From JAAELZ01 sp965209105 (GTDB lineage Bacteria > Pseudomonadota > Gammaproteobacteria > Arenicellales > Poriferihabitantaceae), in NCBI GenBank assembly GCA_965209105.1, contig CBDBQB010000039.1, positions 62,001-126,000 of the forward strand: a stretch of DNA of 64,000 bases. The letters run 5' to 3'. Of this stretch, positions 1 to 9,051 are shown piece after piece; positions within the stretch are counted from its first letter, which is position 1, and the number at the start of each line of letters is the position of its first letter. Position numbers and translations under genes: made by a program. Under the pieces are notes generated by a model, which made no database searches, was not told the DNA's origin, and worked only from the letters and a program-made list of their open reading frames with translations.

Positions 1-1446
1 CCGCGTCTACTGGAGGTCTCACTGACTTTGCTACCATGACGTGTTCATCAATAAATTTCAGTTGATTGGGGGTTATTTTGGAGCCCCTTTTAATTTTAGT
101 TGCCCTGATATTTGGATTTGCCGCTAAGCAAATAGGCCTGCCGCCACTGACCGGTTTTCTCGTCAGCGGATTTGTACTTTACTCACTTGGGGCGGTGCAA
201 AGCGATGCGCTTCGATCACTATCTGAACTCGGCATTTCCTTGCTCTTGTTTACCATTGGGCTAAAACTGCGGGTGCGTAGTTTGATGCTGACCGAAATAT
301 GGGCGGTAGGATCCCTTCACATGCTGATCTATACCTTGCTCATAAGCAGCCTACTCATGTTGATGACGGTTATCAGTCCGCACGGGTTTGAAACAATTGA
401 CTGGCGTTCGGCCGCGGTGATTGCTTTTGCGCTCAGTTTTAGTAGCACAATATTTGCGATTAATATTTTAGAGGGCAGGGGGGAAATCAAGACGCGGCAT
501 GGCCAAATAACGATTGGAATCCTAATTATTCAAGACGTGATTGCGGTGCTATTCCTAACCTTTGCCATGGGTAAGATCCCCAGCCCATGGGCTATTGGCT
601 TGTTGGCATTGCCCTTGTTCAAGCCGTTGCTGGGTGGGTTGCTAAATCGAACCGGTCACGGTGAAATATTAGTCCTGTTTGGTATTACTGTTGCCATCGC
701 GGGCGGCGAACTATTTGAATGGGTGGGTTTGAAAGCAGGTCTAGGAGCGCTGGTATTTGGTGTTTTATTGAGTGGCCATGTAAAAACCGCCGAACTAGCC
801 AAAAGCCTGCTCAATTTCAAAAATATTTTCTTGATTGGTTTTTTCTTATCCATCGGTCTTGCAGGCTTGCCGAGCGTTTCTGATATTGCGATTGCAGCGA
901 TGATGGTGTTTTTGTTTCTACCAATCAAAAGCTGGTTATATTTTGGATTGATGATCGGCTTTAAGCTTCGCGGTAGAACTGGTTTTCTGTCGAGCAATGA
1001 TTTGTCCAATTATAGTGAGTTCGGTCTGATCGTTGCCTCTGTTGCGGTTGGTGCGGGTTGGTTAGATTCACAATGGCTGACGATTATCGCCTTGGCGCTC
1101 ACGCTGAGCTTTATCGCAGCGGCGCTGTTCAACACGCAAATTCATCGCTTGTACGCGCATTTTGAGCACCACTTTCACCGCCTCGAACGACCGATTAGGT
1201 TAGTCCACGATCAAGCTGCCAATTTGGGTAATGCGAGTATATTAATTGTTGGGATGGGTCGAATAGGGCAGGGTGTCTATGACATCATGAACCAGGCCTA
1301 TCCCAAGGGGGTTTGCGGCATAGATGCGGACTCTGTCTGTGTTGAAGCATTACAAAGAAAGGGTGTTAATGCGCTAGTGGGTGACGCTGAAGATGTCGAC
1401 TTTTGGCAAGGTATACAAGTTGATAAACTCAAGTTAATAATGATTA

Positions 1447-2686
1447 GAGAGCTTTGCATTATCACAGCTTTTCCGCCGCTTCGTATGAATACTCCGTTTT
1501 TTGAGCGACACATGTGCATTTATCTTCGCAAAGGGGCTTTTCGACCCGATTCGATGGAATTAACACCATTTGAGGCGCCTTTTCCAAGGAAAGAGGCTGG
1601 TTTAATCGCCTTTCGTGGCCTTTAGGCACAACTCACCTGCATTTTCCGGTATATCGACAGGCCACACTTGATGTTGTGGCTCATCGCGATCAGCTGCGCT
1701 CGGCATTTGTTTCGCTCCAAACCCATATAACGCGCTTTTGATAATCCGTGGTGAAGTTTCAGTAAGCCAAAGACACGCTCAACTGTCGAACGGATACCAG
1801 AACGTATTTTATTCGCCGCTTTCTGCGCATCACTCAATGGTGCGTTCCGATAAGCTCGATACAATATCTTGCTTTTCTTGCCGAGTCGCTCTTCATTCTT
1901 CTGGCTAGCATAGGCACTGTCAGCATAGACAGCAGATTCCTTGCCCGTCAATACCTCATCAAAATGCTGTGAGTCATGGTCGTTCGCTGGGCTATACGCC
2001 AATTTCTTGATAAAGCCATCTTCATCTGTATTTGCATGAAGCTTATATCCGTACGTCGTTTTACGTTTACCATCGGCTGATATCTTTGAGGTATAAGCCG
2101 CTTCAGGGTCTTGCGTATTTTTACCTTTCTTATTCTTCCTCGGGCGAGATTGCTTGGCTTCAATCACGGTGGCATCCACAATACTGATCGAACCTTGGGT
2201 GACGATCAAACTGGCTCGGGCAAGTTGCGTATTGATACGCGCTAACATGGCATCCAATAAGCCTTCTTTCTGAAGAAGATTCCTGAATCGCCAGATAGTT
2301 GAATGATCAGGTATCGAATCGCTTAGATTCAGACCAACAAAGCGGCGAAACAATAAATCCCGAGCCAGTTGTTTCTCCATCGCTGGGTCGCTTAAGTTAT
2401 ACCAGGCTTGGAGCAGCATCACTTTAAACATCATCAGCGGCGGAAAGGCTGGCTTACCTCGTTTACTGGAATATAACGGACTCAGAAGACCTTCGATCTC
2501 AGGCCAATCGATAATTTGATGAACATCATCAAGCTCTTTTAGACTATCATGCTTCGATAACAAGGCGTCTGCAAGGCCATATTGTGATAGGTTTTTCCAA
2601 GACATAGCGACTATTTCCTAACGATATAATTCTGTTTGAATTTTAACATTTATGTCTCGACCCTTTCGGAATTATGCAAAGGTCTC
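1447..2686 (-). mobile_element. IS5-family insertion sequence, complete
   Basis: The element is 1240 bp. Its ends are imperfect inverted repeats: GAGAGCTTTGCATTAT at the left and GAGACCTTTGCATAAT, read inward, at the right (14 of 16 match). It is flanked by the direct repeat GATTA at 1442-1446 and 2687-2691. It carries one transposase gene on the minus strand. Both ends and the target duplication are preserved, so it may be functional. The exact duplication length (4 or 5 bp) depends on where the ends are drawn. Confidence 0.9.
1622..2605 (-). CDS. IS5-family DDE transposase
   Basis: The protein has 327 residues, the normal length for the family. It has an N-terminal DUF772-type region (residues 1-110, including PDHSTIWRFRN) followed by a DDE domain. 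Likely catalytic residues are the Asp in IVDATVIEA, the Asp in VYADSAYAS and the Glu in STVERVFG. It catalyses cut-and-paste transposition of the surrounding element. The gene runs opposite to the disrupted antiporter gene. No frameshift or stop is present, so it appears active. Confidence 0.95.
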   Translation of the reverse strand: MSWKNLSQYGLADALLSKHDSLKELDDVHQIIDWPEIEGLLSPLYSSKRGKPAFPPLMMFKVMLLQAWYNLSDPAMEKQLARDLLFRRFVGLNLSDSIPDHSTIWRFRNLLQKEGLLDAMLARINTQLARASLIVTQGSISIVDATVIEAKQSRPRKNKKGKNTQDPEAAYTSKISADGKRKTTYGYKLHANTDEDGFIKKLAYSPANDHDSQHFDEVLTGKESAVYADSAYASQKNEERLGKKSKILYRAYRNAPLSDAQKAANKIRSGIRSTVERVFGLLKLHHGLSKARYMGLERNKCRAQLIAMSHNIKCGLSIYRKMQVSCA

Positions 2687-3084
2687 GATTAGTATCTCAT
2701 CGCTAAGCGAAGTTGCGCAAGCTATTGAGTTGATTAACCGTAGCGGGTTTAGCGGCAAGATAGCAGCGATTATTCATTATGAAGAAGATAGAAAAACACT
2801 CGAATCTTTAGGCATAGATTCGATCTATAATTTTTACGCACAAGCAGGCTCTGGTTTTGCAAAAAGCGTTAACGCAGAAATCGCTGCTGAGTTGTCATCA
2901 AACGAGCAACCCTAAGCCCGACATCGGATCCCAATTCAGTGCATTAGATTTATCAAAATGGCTTAGTGGTGATGGAAGGCTAGGCTTACTTTAATGCGCG
3001 ACGCTTATACTGAGCCGCGTTATAATGCGTTCCCAAGTGTTCAAGGTGATTCAAGGGATTATATATAAACGCTTGAATTTGAAA

Positions 3085-3319
3085 AAAGACAAACTGCGTG
3101 GAACCGTCAACGTTCAGCGTTTTAAGGGCTTGGGTGAAATGAACCCCGGCCAGTTGCGTGAGACAACGATGGAGCCGAGCACGCGTCGCTTAGTCCAGCT
3201 TAGCGTTCATGACCCGAAACACGCCGGTTCAATAGATGGATATGTTGATGGCGAAAAAACGCGCCGCGGATCGAAAGGTTTGGTTGACTGAGCGTGGGGA
3301 TGAGACGGAGGTGGTGTAA
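3085..3319 (+). pseudogene. parE: 3' fragment of parE (topoisomerase IV subunit B), frameshifted
   Basis: Residues encoded at 3085-3230 match the ParE C-terminal region (VQRFKGLGEMNPGQLRETTM and TRRLVQLSV). The frame then shifts by one at about 3230. The expected ParE tail (MDMLMAKKRAADRKVWLTER) continues from 3236 to a stop at 3319. The N-terminal ATPase, transducer and most of the TOPRIM domain are absent. Full ParE has about 630 residues, so this is a remnant of a duplicated or transferred parE, not the functional gene. The match could in principle be to GyrB, but the C-terminal tail fits ParE better. Confidence 0.8.
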
Positions 3320-3703
3320 ATGAGTGTAAATGTTTGAACAAGACATTAACGGGCTGGCTAGCAAGATAGGACCTTGGCAGTAGCGATAGCTATTATCAAG
3401 TTGGCTGACCCCTTGAACCGCGAGTGTTCGCCACTCTAAGCCAAGCGTAGATGGCTTGTCTCTAAATTAAATGTTAATATTTTGTTTCTCCCGAAGAAGA
3501 CGCTTTTATCATCAACAAGATAGTAAACGGATTATGTTAGTTCAAACCTTCAAGAAACAGCTAGTGGTAGGTGTGTTTTTGCCTTCTTGCGTTATCAATC
3601 CATAACCAAACAGCCGATAGCACAAAACAATGGTACTATCGAAATTGATACCAGTACTTAGTCTTTGGACTGAGTGAAGATACTCCAGAAATCAATGTAA
3701 CCG
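3320..3703. other. Non-coding gap with an empty IS1111-type target site
   Basis: No supported gene. Positions 3395-3421 (ATCAAGTTGGCTGACC followed by CCTTGAACCG) match the reconstructed target of the IS1111-group element at 5836-7263. In one frame, 3660-3716 could encode the degenerate upstream part of the next fragment. Confidence 0.5.
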
Positions 3704-4846
3704 TTGACATCTAGTACACCACAATCAAGCGCTGTTGCTGGTGATGCTGGCATAGGCTTACTCGAATCAGTTATCCAAAATAGCGACACTGATACCGTGA
3801 GTTTTACAACTTTCTCACTGGTATTAAATACGCTCGGCGCGGCGTCCAATTTGGATGCAAATGATGTGGCTACATTAATTGATGGTGTTGCGCCAATGCT
3901 ACCAATGGACATTGAAGCTGGAAGTAGTATAAGCGTTGTACATACTATCGATACCGCTGAAACAGATGCTGATTATCCTGCGCCACCTGAACACATTGAG
4001 CTAGAGGCTACTTATACGTTTGACAAAGAAGGCGTGGTTGAATCGCTAGTAGTGCTTAAGACAGGATTGGTAGGGCTTGATCCAGTTAACCATGCGCCCG
4101 TCATAAGTGGAACACCCGATAGCACTATTACTTTTGGACAGAATTATAACTTTACACCTACCTATTCGGATGCCAACCCTGGTGATACACTCACCTTTAG
4201 CGCCACCAATCTCCCTAGTTGGGCTAGTGTTGACGAAGACACAGGTGAAATCACCGGTATGCCACTCGAAGCTGATATCGGCAATAATACCGGTATCGTT
4301 CTCACCATTTCTGATGGGACAGAGAGCACGAGCCTTGATCCTTTCGATATTGAAGTCCTTCCAGAAGTACTCATGCCGGCCAATCTTCTAATAGAAGCTT
4401 CTGACGGAGAACCCCTTCTTCCCTATAATATAGATGCCGGAAATTTCGGAACAGCACTAAAAATAAAAATAACCAATACTGGCGGGCAAGCCGGAACTAT
4501 TGCCCTACCTGAAAACGTTCGAAATGATTACGACCAAGATGGGACAACTGACCAATTAGCTGCTTCACCAGCTTATAACTCGGGTTTATTTGTAAATATA
4601 GGAGGAACTCAAACGCAAACGCAAAACCCGTTTGCCTTGAATTTCAACTTTAGTGCAAACATCCCTATCGCGAACACTGTGTTGTTAGATATGAGTGGTA
4701 ATCCTCTAGTATTGCCTGCTGGTGCCTCAGCTGAAATTGAAGTTGTAGTTATCCTTTCTTCAGGAGAAAGTACTCCGAATGACATTGCTCTCGCTATAGC
4801 GAACATCTTTGGGCCGGAGATCACCTTCAACAGTGGCACTTTATAG
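3704..4846 (+). pseudogene. Fragment of a secreted protein with a putative-Ig (cadherin-like) domain
   Basis: This 380-residue stretch has no proper start. The first usable codon is TTG, with no ribosome site and no signal peptide, and coding-like sequence in another frame lies just upstream (3660-3716), so the 5' end appears lost by frameshift. Residues 125-215 form a putative Ig/dystroglycan-type domain with the typical LPSWASVDEDTGEITGMP motif. The remainder is beta-rich and acidic with 'DQDGTTDQ'-like segments, as in outer-surface or secreted adhesive proteins. The function is unknown beyond probable surface location. Confidence 0.6.
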
Positions 4847-4851
4847 TCAAG

Positions 4852-5806
4852 CTACTCTCCTAAATCAACCGGTGAATAGTGTATCTTTATGCTCGTTGTT
4901 CCGATAGCACCGTTGGGTCCAAAAGCACGAATGGTATACCTTGTTTTCGCCGACCTTCATGTTACCGTAGGCGGCATTTGCAATATAAGAAAAAGACGTG
5001 TTACCGGCCGCAAACTTACGCAGCTGGAATCCGTTTACTTCTACTTTTTCGGTTCGATCATCCACCGTCCCAATGATCGTGATGACCGAAGCCGCCGTCT
5101 GATGCGTATCAGTCCCTTCGGCTACTTCTGGTTTGGTAATAATGGGGATCGGAAAATTTGCGTTGGACTTGGTTTTAGTCGTATTCGAGTGTACTTTTTG
5201 ATGTTTTGGTCGGGGCCACAAATCCCTTCCCTTCATAATTGATCGTGATCACCGTCGGCACTGATCGCAGTCCTTCTCGTGAAATAGCCACAATAGAAAA
5301 GACGTTGTCGCCATTGGACCAACGAATTTCCCAAACTTTGGTGCGGCAAAGTATGTCCATTTTCATGTCTCCCGGGGAAAATTTCGAACAGAGCGAAGCC
5401 ATTGATATTCGATCTGGAAAGCTTCGATCGGGGCGGTTCCTTCTATAGCCACGAGATCTTCACTGGCCGGAATCTTGATCCCGTCCTTCGGCGCGATAAT
5501 CGTCGGGGCCTCAATATCCCCGGTTGCTTCTATTGGTGCAATACTTGTTACGTTGTCTGGCATACTGGCTTTGATTTTTTGTTGAATTTTGGCCGCTTCT
5601 GTGAGGAAAGAACGCTTCAAGATTCTTCAGATGCCAAGGCGATTCGATAAACTCGTTGTCAATAATCGTCAAGCACCTCATCGCCGGCTGTGATTTTTCC
5701 GAGTGTTTGCACATCAATGACCAGCCGTTGCCCGACGCCCATCGTGACATGAGCCGGAGCGTCTCCGTTGGGATGCTCATCACGGTCTTCTAAAACGCCC
5801 TTGATC
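4852..5806 (-). pseudogene. Remnant of a protein with two Ig-like repeats, multiple frameshifts
   Basis: Coding sequence can be followed on the minus strand only by changing frame at least four times (near 5650, 5480-5400, 5200 and 4950). It contains two copies of a beta-sandwich-like repeat. One includes IEGTAPIEAF and FSIVAISREG, the other ITIIGTVDDRTEKVEVNGFQ and IRAFGPNGAIGTTSIK. It ends at a stop at 4852-4854. Such repeats are common in bacterial surface or polysaccharide-interacting proteins. I do not recognise the family of the N-terminal part (VTMGVGQRLVIDVQTLG). It is convergent with the preceding Ig fragment, and both look dead. Confidence 0.55.
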
Positions 5807-5823
5807 AACCGTAATATCGTCGG

Positions 5824-5846
5824 TTCAAGGGGTCATATATGAACCC
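5824..5846. repeat. Copy 1 of a TTCAAGG-N2-TCATATATGAA motif, at the IS1111 junction
   Basis: The sequence TTCAAGGGGTCATATATGAACCC spans the junction of target DNA (TTCAAGGGGTCA) and the element's downstream end. Near-identical 20-28 bp sequences occur at 8631-8658 and 20034-20061. Confidence 0.6.
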
Positions 5847-5919
5847 GCCTGTCAAATCAAGCACGATTGAGCTTTTAAAATAGATCATATTATTTGTTTT
5901 GTTCTAACTTTTCTAACCT

Positions 5920-6110
5920 TAATTTGAACAGTGTCATGGGATGCAAATGAGCAGTCGTATATTCGGCTTCTGTTTGGAATGTGAGCGCTGCTCCATTCCG
6001 AGCCATTATGGAAACCGCACCCAAGCACCTCATCAGCCAGACAGCGTTTGATCGCTAGACCCCTTTCAGGTTCAGCTTGGGTCGGTTAATCTGTCATGCC
6101 ATAGTCTTTC
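5920..6110 (-). ncRNA. Candidate bridge RNA of the IS1111-group element
   Basis: IS110-family elements use a structured RNA from their non-coding end, and in the IS1111 group it lies downstream of the transposase gene. In the minus-strand sense here, CAAGCTG (6079-6073) equals the left half of the target, and AAGGGGTC (6065-6058) is complementary to the right half. Further on, ATATA (5962-5958) resembles the element's downstream end, and CATCCCAT (5943-5936) is complementary to its upstream end. The order, target loop then donor loop, agrees with that known for IS621. Matches are only 5-8 nt and the fold was not computed, so boundaries and function are inferred. Confidence 0.5.
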
Positions 6111-6153
6111 GCTTCAAGGGTAGGAGTTAGATGGTCAGTTTAGTAGATTTGTT

Positions 6154-7179
6154 TTAGGTAGTTGATGCTTGATACTCTGTTTGATGGACAGTCAATGCCC
6201 AGCATATGCGAGCTAGTTTGTTGGCCAGTGCAACGGTCGCAATTTGCGTGCATTTCTTTTGCTTAAGGTTGTAAGCCCAGCGGTTAAGTTTGTCTGGTTT
6301 GTTCTTTGAATGATTGAGCGCGGCCAGTGCACCCTGCACCAAAAGCATACGGGTGCGTCTATCCCCCCGTTTACTGATGCCTTTGAGTGTCGTTTTTCCT
6401 CCGGTACTGTACTGCCTCGGCACTAAGCCAAGAAAGGCGGCGAATTCACGGCCGTTGTTAAATTGATGGGCATCACCCAGCATGCTAATGACTGCGGTGG
6501 CGACCATTGGTCCCACCCCTGGAATAGTCATCAGGCGCTGACAGTGGTGGTTTTGTTTGCTAACGGTATTGATACGCTCTTTGATAGCATCAACACGCTT
6601 ATCTAACTCAATCAACTCTTGATAAAGCTCATTGAAACACAAGCGTGCGTCCATGCTTAGTTCGTTTTCTGCATCTTCCAATATTGCGGGTAGGCTTTTG
6701 CGTAATAAGGCACTGCCTTGAGGTAGAGATAGACCATACTCCGCCAGCAACCCTCTTGTTTGGTTACTCAATGCGGTGCGCTGAGTAGTGAGCCTTTCAG
6801 CCACTCTATGCATGAGTTGAATATCTTGATGTTCTGGCGTTTTAGGCGTAACAAAGCGCATACTAGGCCGGGAAGCGGCTTCACATAAAGCCTCTGCGTC
6901 CGTTGCGTCATTTTTGTTGGTCTTGACGTAGGGGCGGACATAAGCAGGATGGATAAGCTTAACGCTATGCCCTTGAGCTGAAAATACTCGTGCCCAGTAG
7001 TTCGACGTGGCGCAGGCTTCCAAAATAACTTCGCAAGGTTTTTGGTTGGCCATCAGTATGGTTAACTTAGCGCGCTTTACGGTTTTGTTGGAGATTACTT
7101 TTCCTGCTGCATTAGTGGCACAAACTTGAAAGATGTTTTTTGCTAGGTCAATACCAATTCGGGTAATATCTTGTTTCAT
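6154..7179 (-). CDS. IS110-family (IS1111 group) transposase/recombinase
   Basis: The protein has 341 residues from the ATG at 7179, chosen because GAGGAG lies just upstream; an in-frame start at 7221 is also possible. The N-terminal DEDD (RuvC-like) domain has the first Asp in GIDLAKNIFQV, the Glu in ILEACATS, and the Asp pair in NKNDATDAEAL. The C-terminal Transposase_20 domain shows MTIPGVGPMVATAVISMLGD, with the conserved serine region near GGKTTLKGISKRGD. It performs site-specific, RNA-guided recombination through a circular intermediate. It is uninterrupted and of normal length. Confidence 0.93.
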   Translation of the reverse strand: MKQDITRIGIDLAKNIFQVCATNAAGKVISNKTVKRAKLTILMANQKPCEVILEACATSNYWARVFSAQGHSVKLIHPAYVRPYVKTNKNDATDAEALCEAASRPSMRFVTPKTPEHQDIQLMHRVAERLTTQRTALSNQTRGLLAEYGLSLPQGSALLRKSLPAILEDAENELSMDARLCFNELYQELIELDKRVDAIKERINTVSKQNHHCQRLMTIPGVGPMVATAVISMLGDAHQFNNGREFAAFLGLVPRQYSTGGKTTLKGISKRGDRRTRMLLVQGALAALNHSKNKPDKLNRWAYNLKQKKCTQIATVALANKLARICWALTVHQTEYQASTT

Positions 7180-7260
7180 GAACTCGCTCCTCTGATTGAA
7201 TGTTGATAAACGCCTAATCATGGCACATTGCGATGCCGATAACGGAGCGGGTTCATCCCA

Positions 7261-7274
7261 TCAACCAGCTTGAT
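7261..7274 (-). repeat. ATCAAGYTGGYTGA repeat, left half of the IS1111 target
   Basis: The minus strand reads ATCAAGCTGGTTGA. It is the flank of the IS1111 element on its upstream side. Other copies lie at 3395-3408, 9533-9546 and 57874-57887, all on the plus strand. Confidence 0.6.
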
Positions 7275-7351
7275 ACTCATTTCAAGATAAAACCATGTTG
7301 GCTTCAAGAGGAGGTATTCATTTATGTTCCCCGAACTCTCTAAGCTTATTA

Positions 7352-8578
7352 TTAAGTATGTTGTCCTTCAAACGTCTGTTTTCCTAACTGTTCAAAGCTC
7401 TTACCCGTAGGGTTCTGGAAAATCTGTAATTCGAATTCAGGTAACACTGCCAGCAAGTGATCAAAAATATCTGCTTGAATCGCTTCGTAAGCGAGCCAGT
7501 CAGTCACGTTGGTGAATACATATATTTCTATACCAATGCCCTTATCGCTGGGAGCCAATTGCCTTACCAAGAAGGTGAGGTTTTGATGAATCTTAGGATG
7601 ATTCTTTAAATACGCCTCGATATAAGCCCTAAATGTGCCCATATTAGTCACACGACGGCCATTTACCAGTGATCGCATATTGATATTATTATCGGCGTTA
7701 GCAGCATCAATGTCTGCTAGTTTTTCATCCAGATACGGCGTCAATAGATTGAATGTTTTAAATTTTCCTATCATCTGCTCATCGCAAAAACGAACACTCG
7801 TCTGATCAATATAGATAGAACGCTTAATACGCCTGCCGCCACTTTCGGACATGCCTCGCCAGTTCTTAAATGATGACGCGATTAGCTTATGCGAAGGAAT
7901 AATTGAAATAGTTTTATCCCAGTTTTGAATTTTGACAGTATGTAACGCAATATCAATCACGTCCCCATCTGCGCCGAATTGGGGCACTTCCAGCCAATCA
8001 CCCACTTTAAATAACTCATTTGAATGAATCTGAATGCTGGCGACAAACGATAAGATCGTATCTTTAAAAATTAATAATAAAACGGCTGTTAAGGCGCCAA
8101 TACCACTGAGTAAATAGATCGGTGATTTATTAATAACAATGGCAATAACAATAATGCCACCAAAGATATTGAGCAATAGTTTGCTGATCTGCAGATAGCT
8201 TTTGATATTTAAAACTTGCGCAAATTTACTTTGTCTATAAATGACATTAACGGCATTCAAGAAAGCATTTATCACCAGTATTAAAACGACCACCATTAAA
8301 GCAGACAGTATTTGTCGAATGTAATGACTGTATTCAGGAAACAGTTCAGCAGACAGGTAAATGATCAATATAGGCACATAATATGACAGTCGATGAAATA
8401 CACGCTCTTCGACAAAAACATCATCCACATGCGTTGCTGTATGTTTAATCAGTTTTTTAAGCGATGCCAGAATAATTCGACTGGTCATCAGATACATCAA
8501 GTAACTAACAACCAACACCACTACCGCGAGTAAATAATGATTCGTTGTAATATTGAGCAATATATCTTGAATAGACAT
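7352..8578 (-). CDS. ybdG: YbdG/MscM-type miniconductance mechanosensitive channel
   Basis: The protein has 408 residues from the ATG at 8578, preceded by AAGGGA about 10 bases upstream; a TTG extension to 8635 is less likely. Four to five hydrophobic segments (about residues 15-160) precede an MscS core. The YbdG subgroup signature is clear: KVGDWLEVPQFGADGDVIDI, then SFKNWRGMSESGGRRIKRSI. Such channels open under membrane tension in the inner membrane and release solutes during hypo-osmotic shock. E. coli YbdG has 415 residues, so this is full length. It lies between two mobile regions but shows no damage. The upstream palindrome at 8631-8658 may overlap its promoter. Confidence 0.9.
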   Translation of the reverse strand: MSIQDILLNITTNHYLLAVVVLVVSYLMYLMTSRIILASLKKLIKHTATHVDDVFVEERVFHRLSYYVPILIIYLSAELFPEYSHYIRQILSALMVVVLILVINAFLNAVNVIYRQSKFAQVLNIKSYLQISKLLLNIFGGIIVIAIVINKSPIYLLSGIGALTAVLLLIFKDTILSFVASIQIHSNELFKVGDWLEVPQFGADGDVIDIALHTVKIQNWDKTISIIPSHKLIASSFKNWRGMSESGGRRIKRSIYIDQTSVRFCDEQMIGKFKTFNLLTPYLDEKLADIDAANADNNINMRSLVNGRRVTNMGTFRAYIEAYLKNHPKIHQNLTFLVRQLAPSDKGIGIEIYVFTNVTDWLAYEAIQADIFDHLLAVLPEFELQIFQNPTGKSFEQLGKQTFEGQHT

Positions 8579-8630
8579 TAGCGGTTTATCCCTTGGTATT
8601 TCCAATATGAGTTTAGTGGTTTCATTCAAA

Positions 8631-8658
8631 TTCAAGGGTTCATATATGAAGTCTTGAA
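8631..8658. repeat. Copy 2 of the TTCAAGG-N2-TCATATATGAA palindrome
   Basis: The sequence is TTCAAGGGTTCATATATGAA followed by GTCTTGAA. It is an imperfect 28-bp palindrome just upstream of the ybdG start. It could be a relic of an IS1111-type end joined to target DNA, or a regulator site. Confidence 0.5.
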
Positions 8659-8778
8659 GTCCAGACTACAGACTAGGCTATTACATAAAATTGGCAAATA
8701 GCGCCTTATCCCAATCAGGTGCAAAGCACCCTGTTAAAGTGGGAGCCTCAACCTAACCCCAACTTTTCACTAGCGTAA

Positions 8779-9051
8779 TCAAGCGCTACGACTTTGCTTA
8801 ACATCATCAACAAGCCAAGATTTGATCAGCGACTGGTAAGGCATATCACGTTTATTCGCTTCGATTTTAATACTATCTAATAGCCCTTCCGGCAACCTAA
8901 GTGAAATGGTTTTAGTTGAAGGTTTTAGATTAGACATCAAAACAGATTGTGCCTGCTTCCAGTCAACATAGTCACTAGAATCATGTTTTTCCCAAAAAAC
9001 TCTTTCTTCGGCTTCGTTTTTAAACTTAGGGTGTGCTTTAACTTTTCTCAT
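8779..9051 (-). CDS. BrnA-like / CopG-type ribbon-helix-helix antitoxin
   Basis: The protein has 90 residues from the ATG at 9051, the start that matches the family (MRKVKAHPKFKNEAEERVFW). The N-terminal half carries the WEKHDSSDYVDW motif of CopG-type antitoxins, and the C-terminal half (TISLRLPEGLLDSIKIEANK) is the ribbon-helix-helix DNA-binding fold. It would neutralise the upstream toxin and, with it, repress the operon. Its start lies 14 bases inside the toxin gene, so the two are translationally coupled. The exact subfamily is uncertain. Confidence 0.85.
   Translation of the reverse strand: MRKVKAHPKFKNEAEERVFWEKHDSSDYVDWKQAQSVLMSNLKPSTKTISLRLPEGLLDSIKIEANKRDMPYQSLIKSWLVDDVKQSRSA

Larger units (their letters stand above)
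66..2915 (+). pseudogene. Kef-type monovalent cation:proton antiporter, split by an IS5 element
   Basis: The first piece (66-1446) encodes about a dozen hydrophobic segments of a Na+/H+ exchanger domain (CPA2, KefB/KefC type), then the start of a TrkA-N nucleotide-binding domain with the Rossmann motif GMGRIGQG near residue 398. The second piece (2692-2915) finishes that domain and ends in NEQP. Removing 1447-2686 plus one 5-bp duplication joins the pieces in frame and gives a protein of about 535 residues, the usual size for a short Kef-type protein. The function would be K+(Na+)/H+ exchange in the inner membrane, gated by NAD(H) or another ligand. The start is uncertain: TTG at 66 is the first usable codon and no strong ribosome site is visible. 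The reading frame is otherwise intact, so the disruption looks recent. Confidence 0.85.
5836..7263 (-). mobile_element. IS1111-group (IS110 family) insertion sequence, complete
   Basis: The element is 1428 bp, reading right to left. The upstream end is TGATGGG followed by the subterminal repeat ATGAACCCGC (RC at 7247-7256). The downstream end is GCGGGTTCAT (RC of 5839-5848) followed by ATA. Offsets of 7 and 3 bp outside the inverted repeats are characteristic of the IS1111 group. Joining the flanks gives ATCAAGCTGGT/TGACCCCTTGAACCG, which matches the unoccupied site at 3395-3421 except for two bases. No terminal repeat is duplicated at the target, as expected for this group. The transposase is intact. 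Confidence 0.85.
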
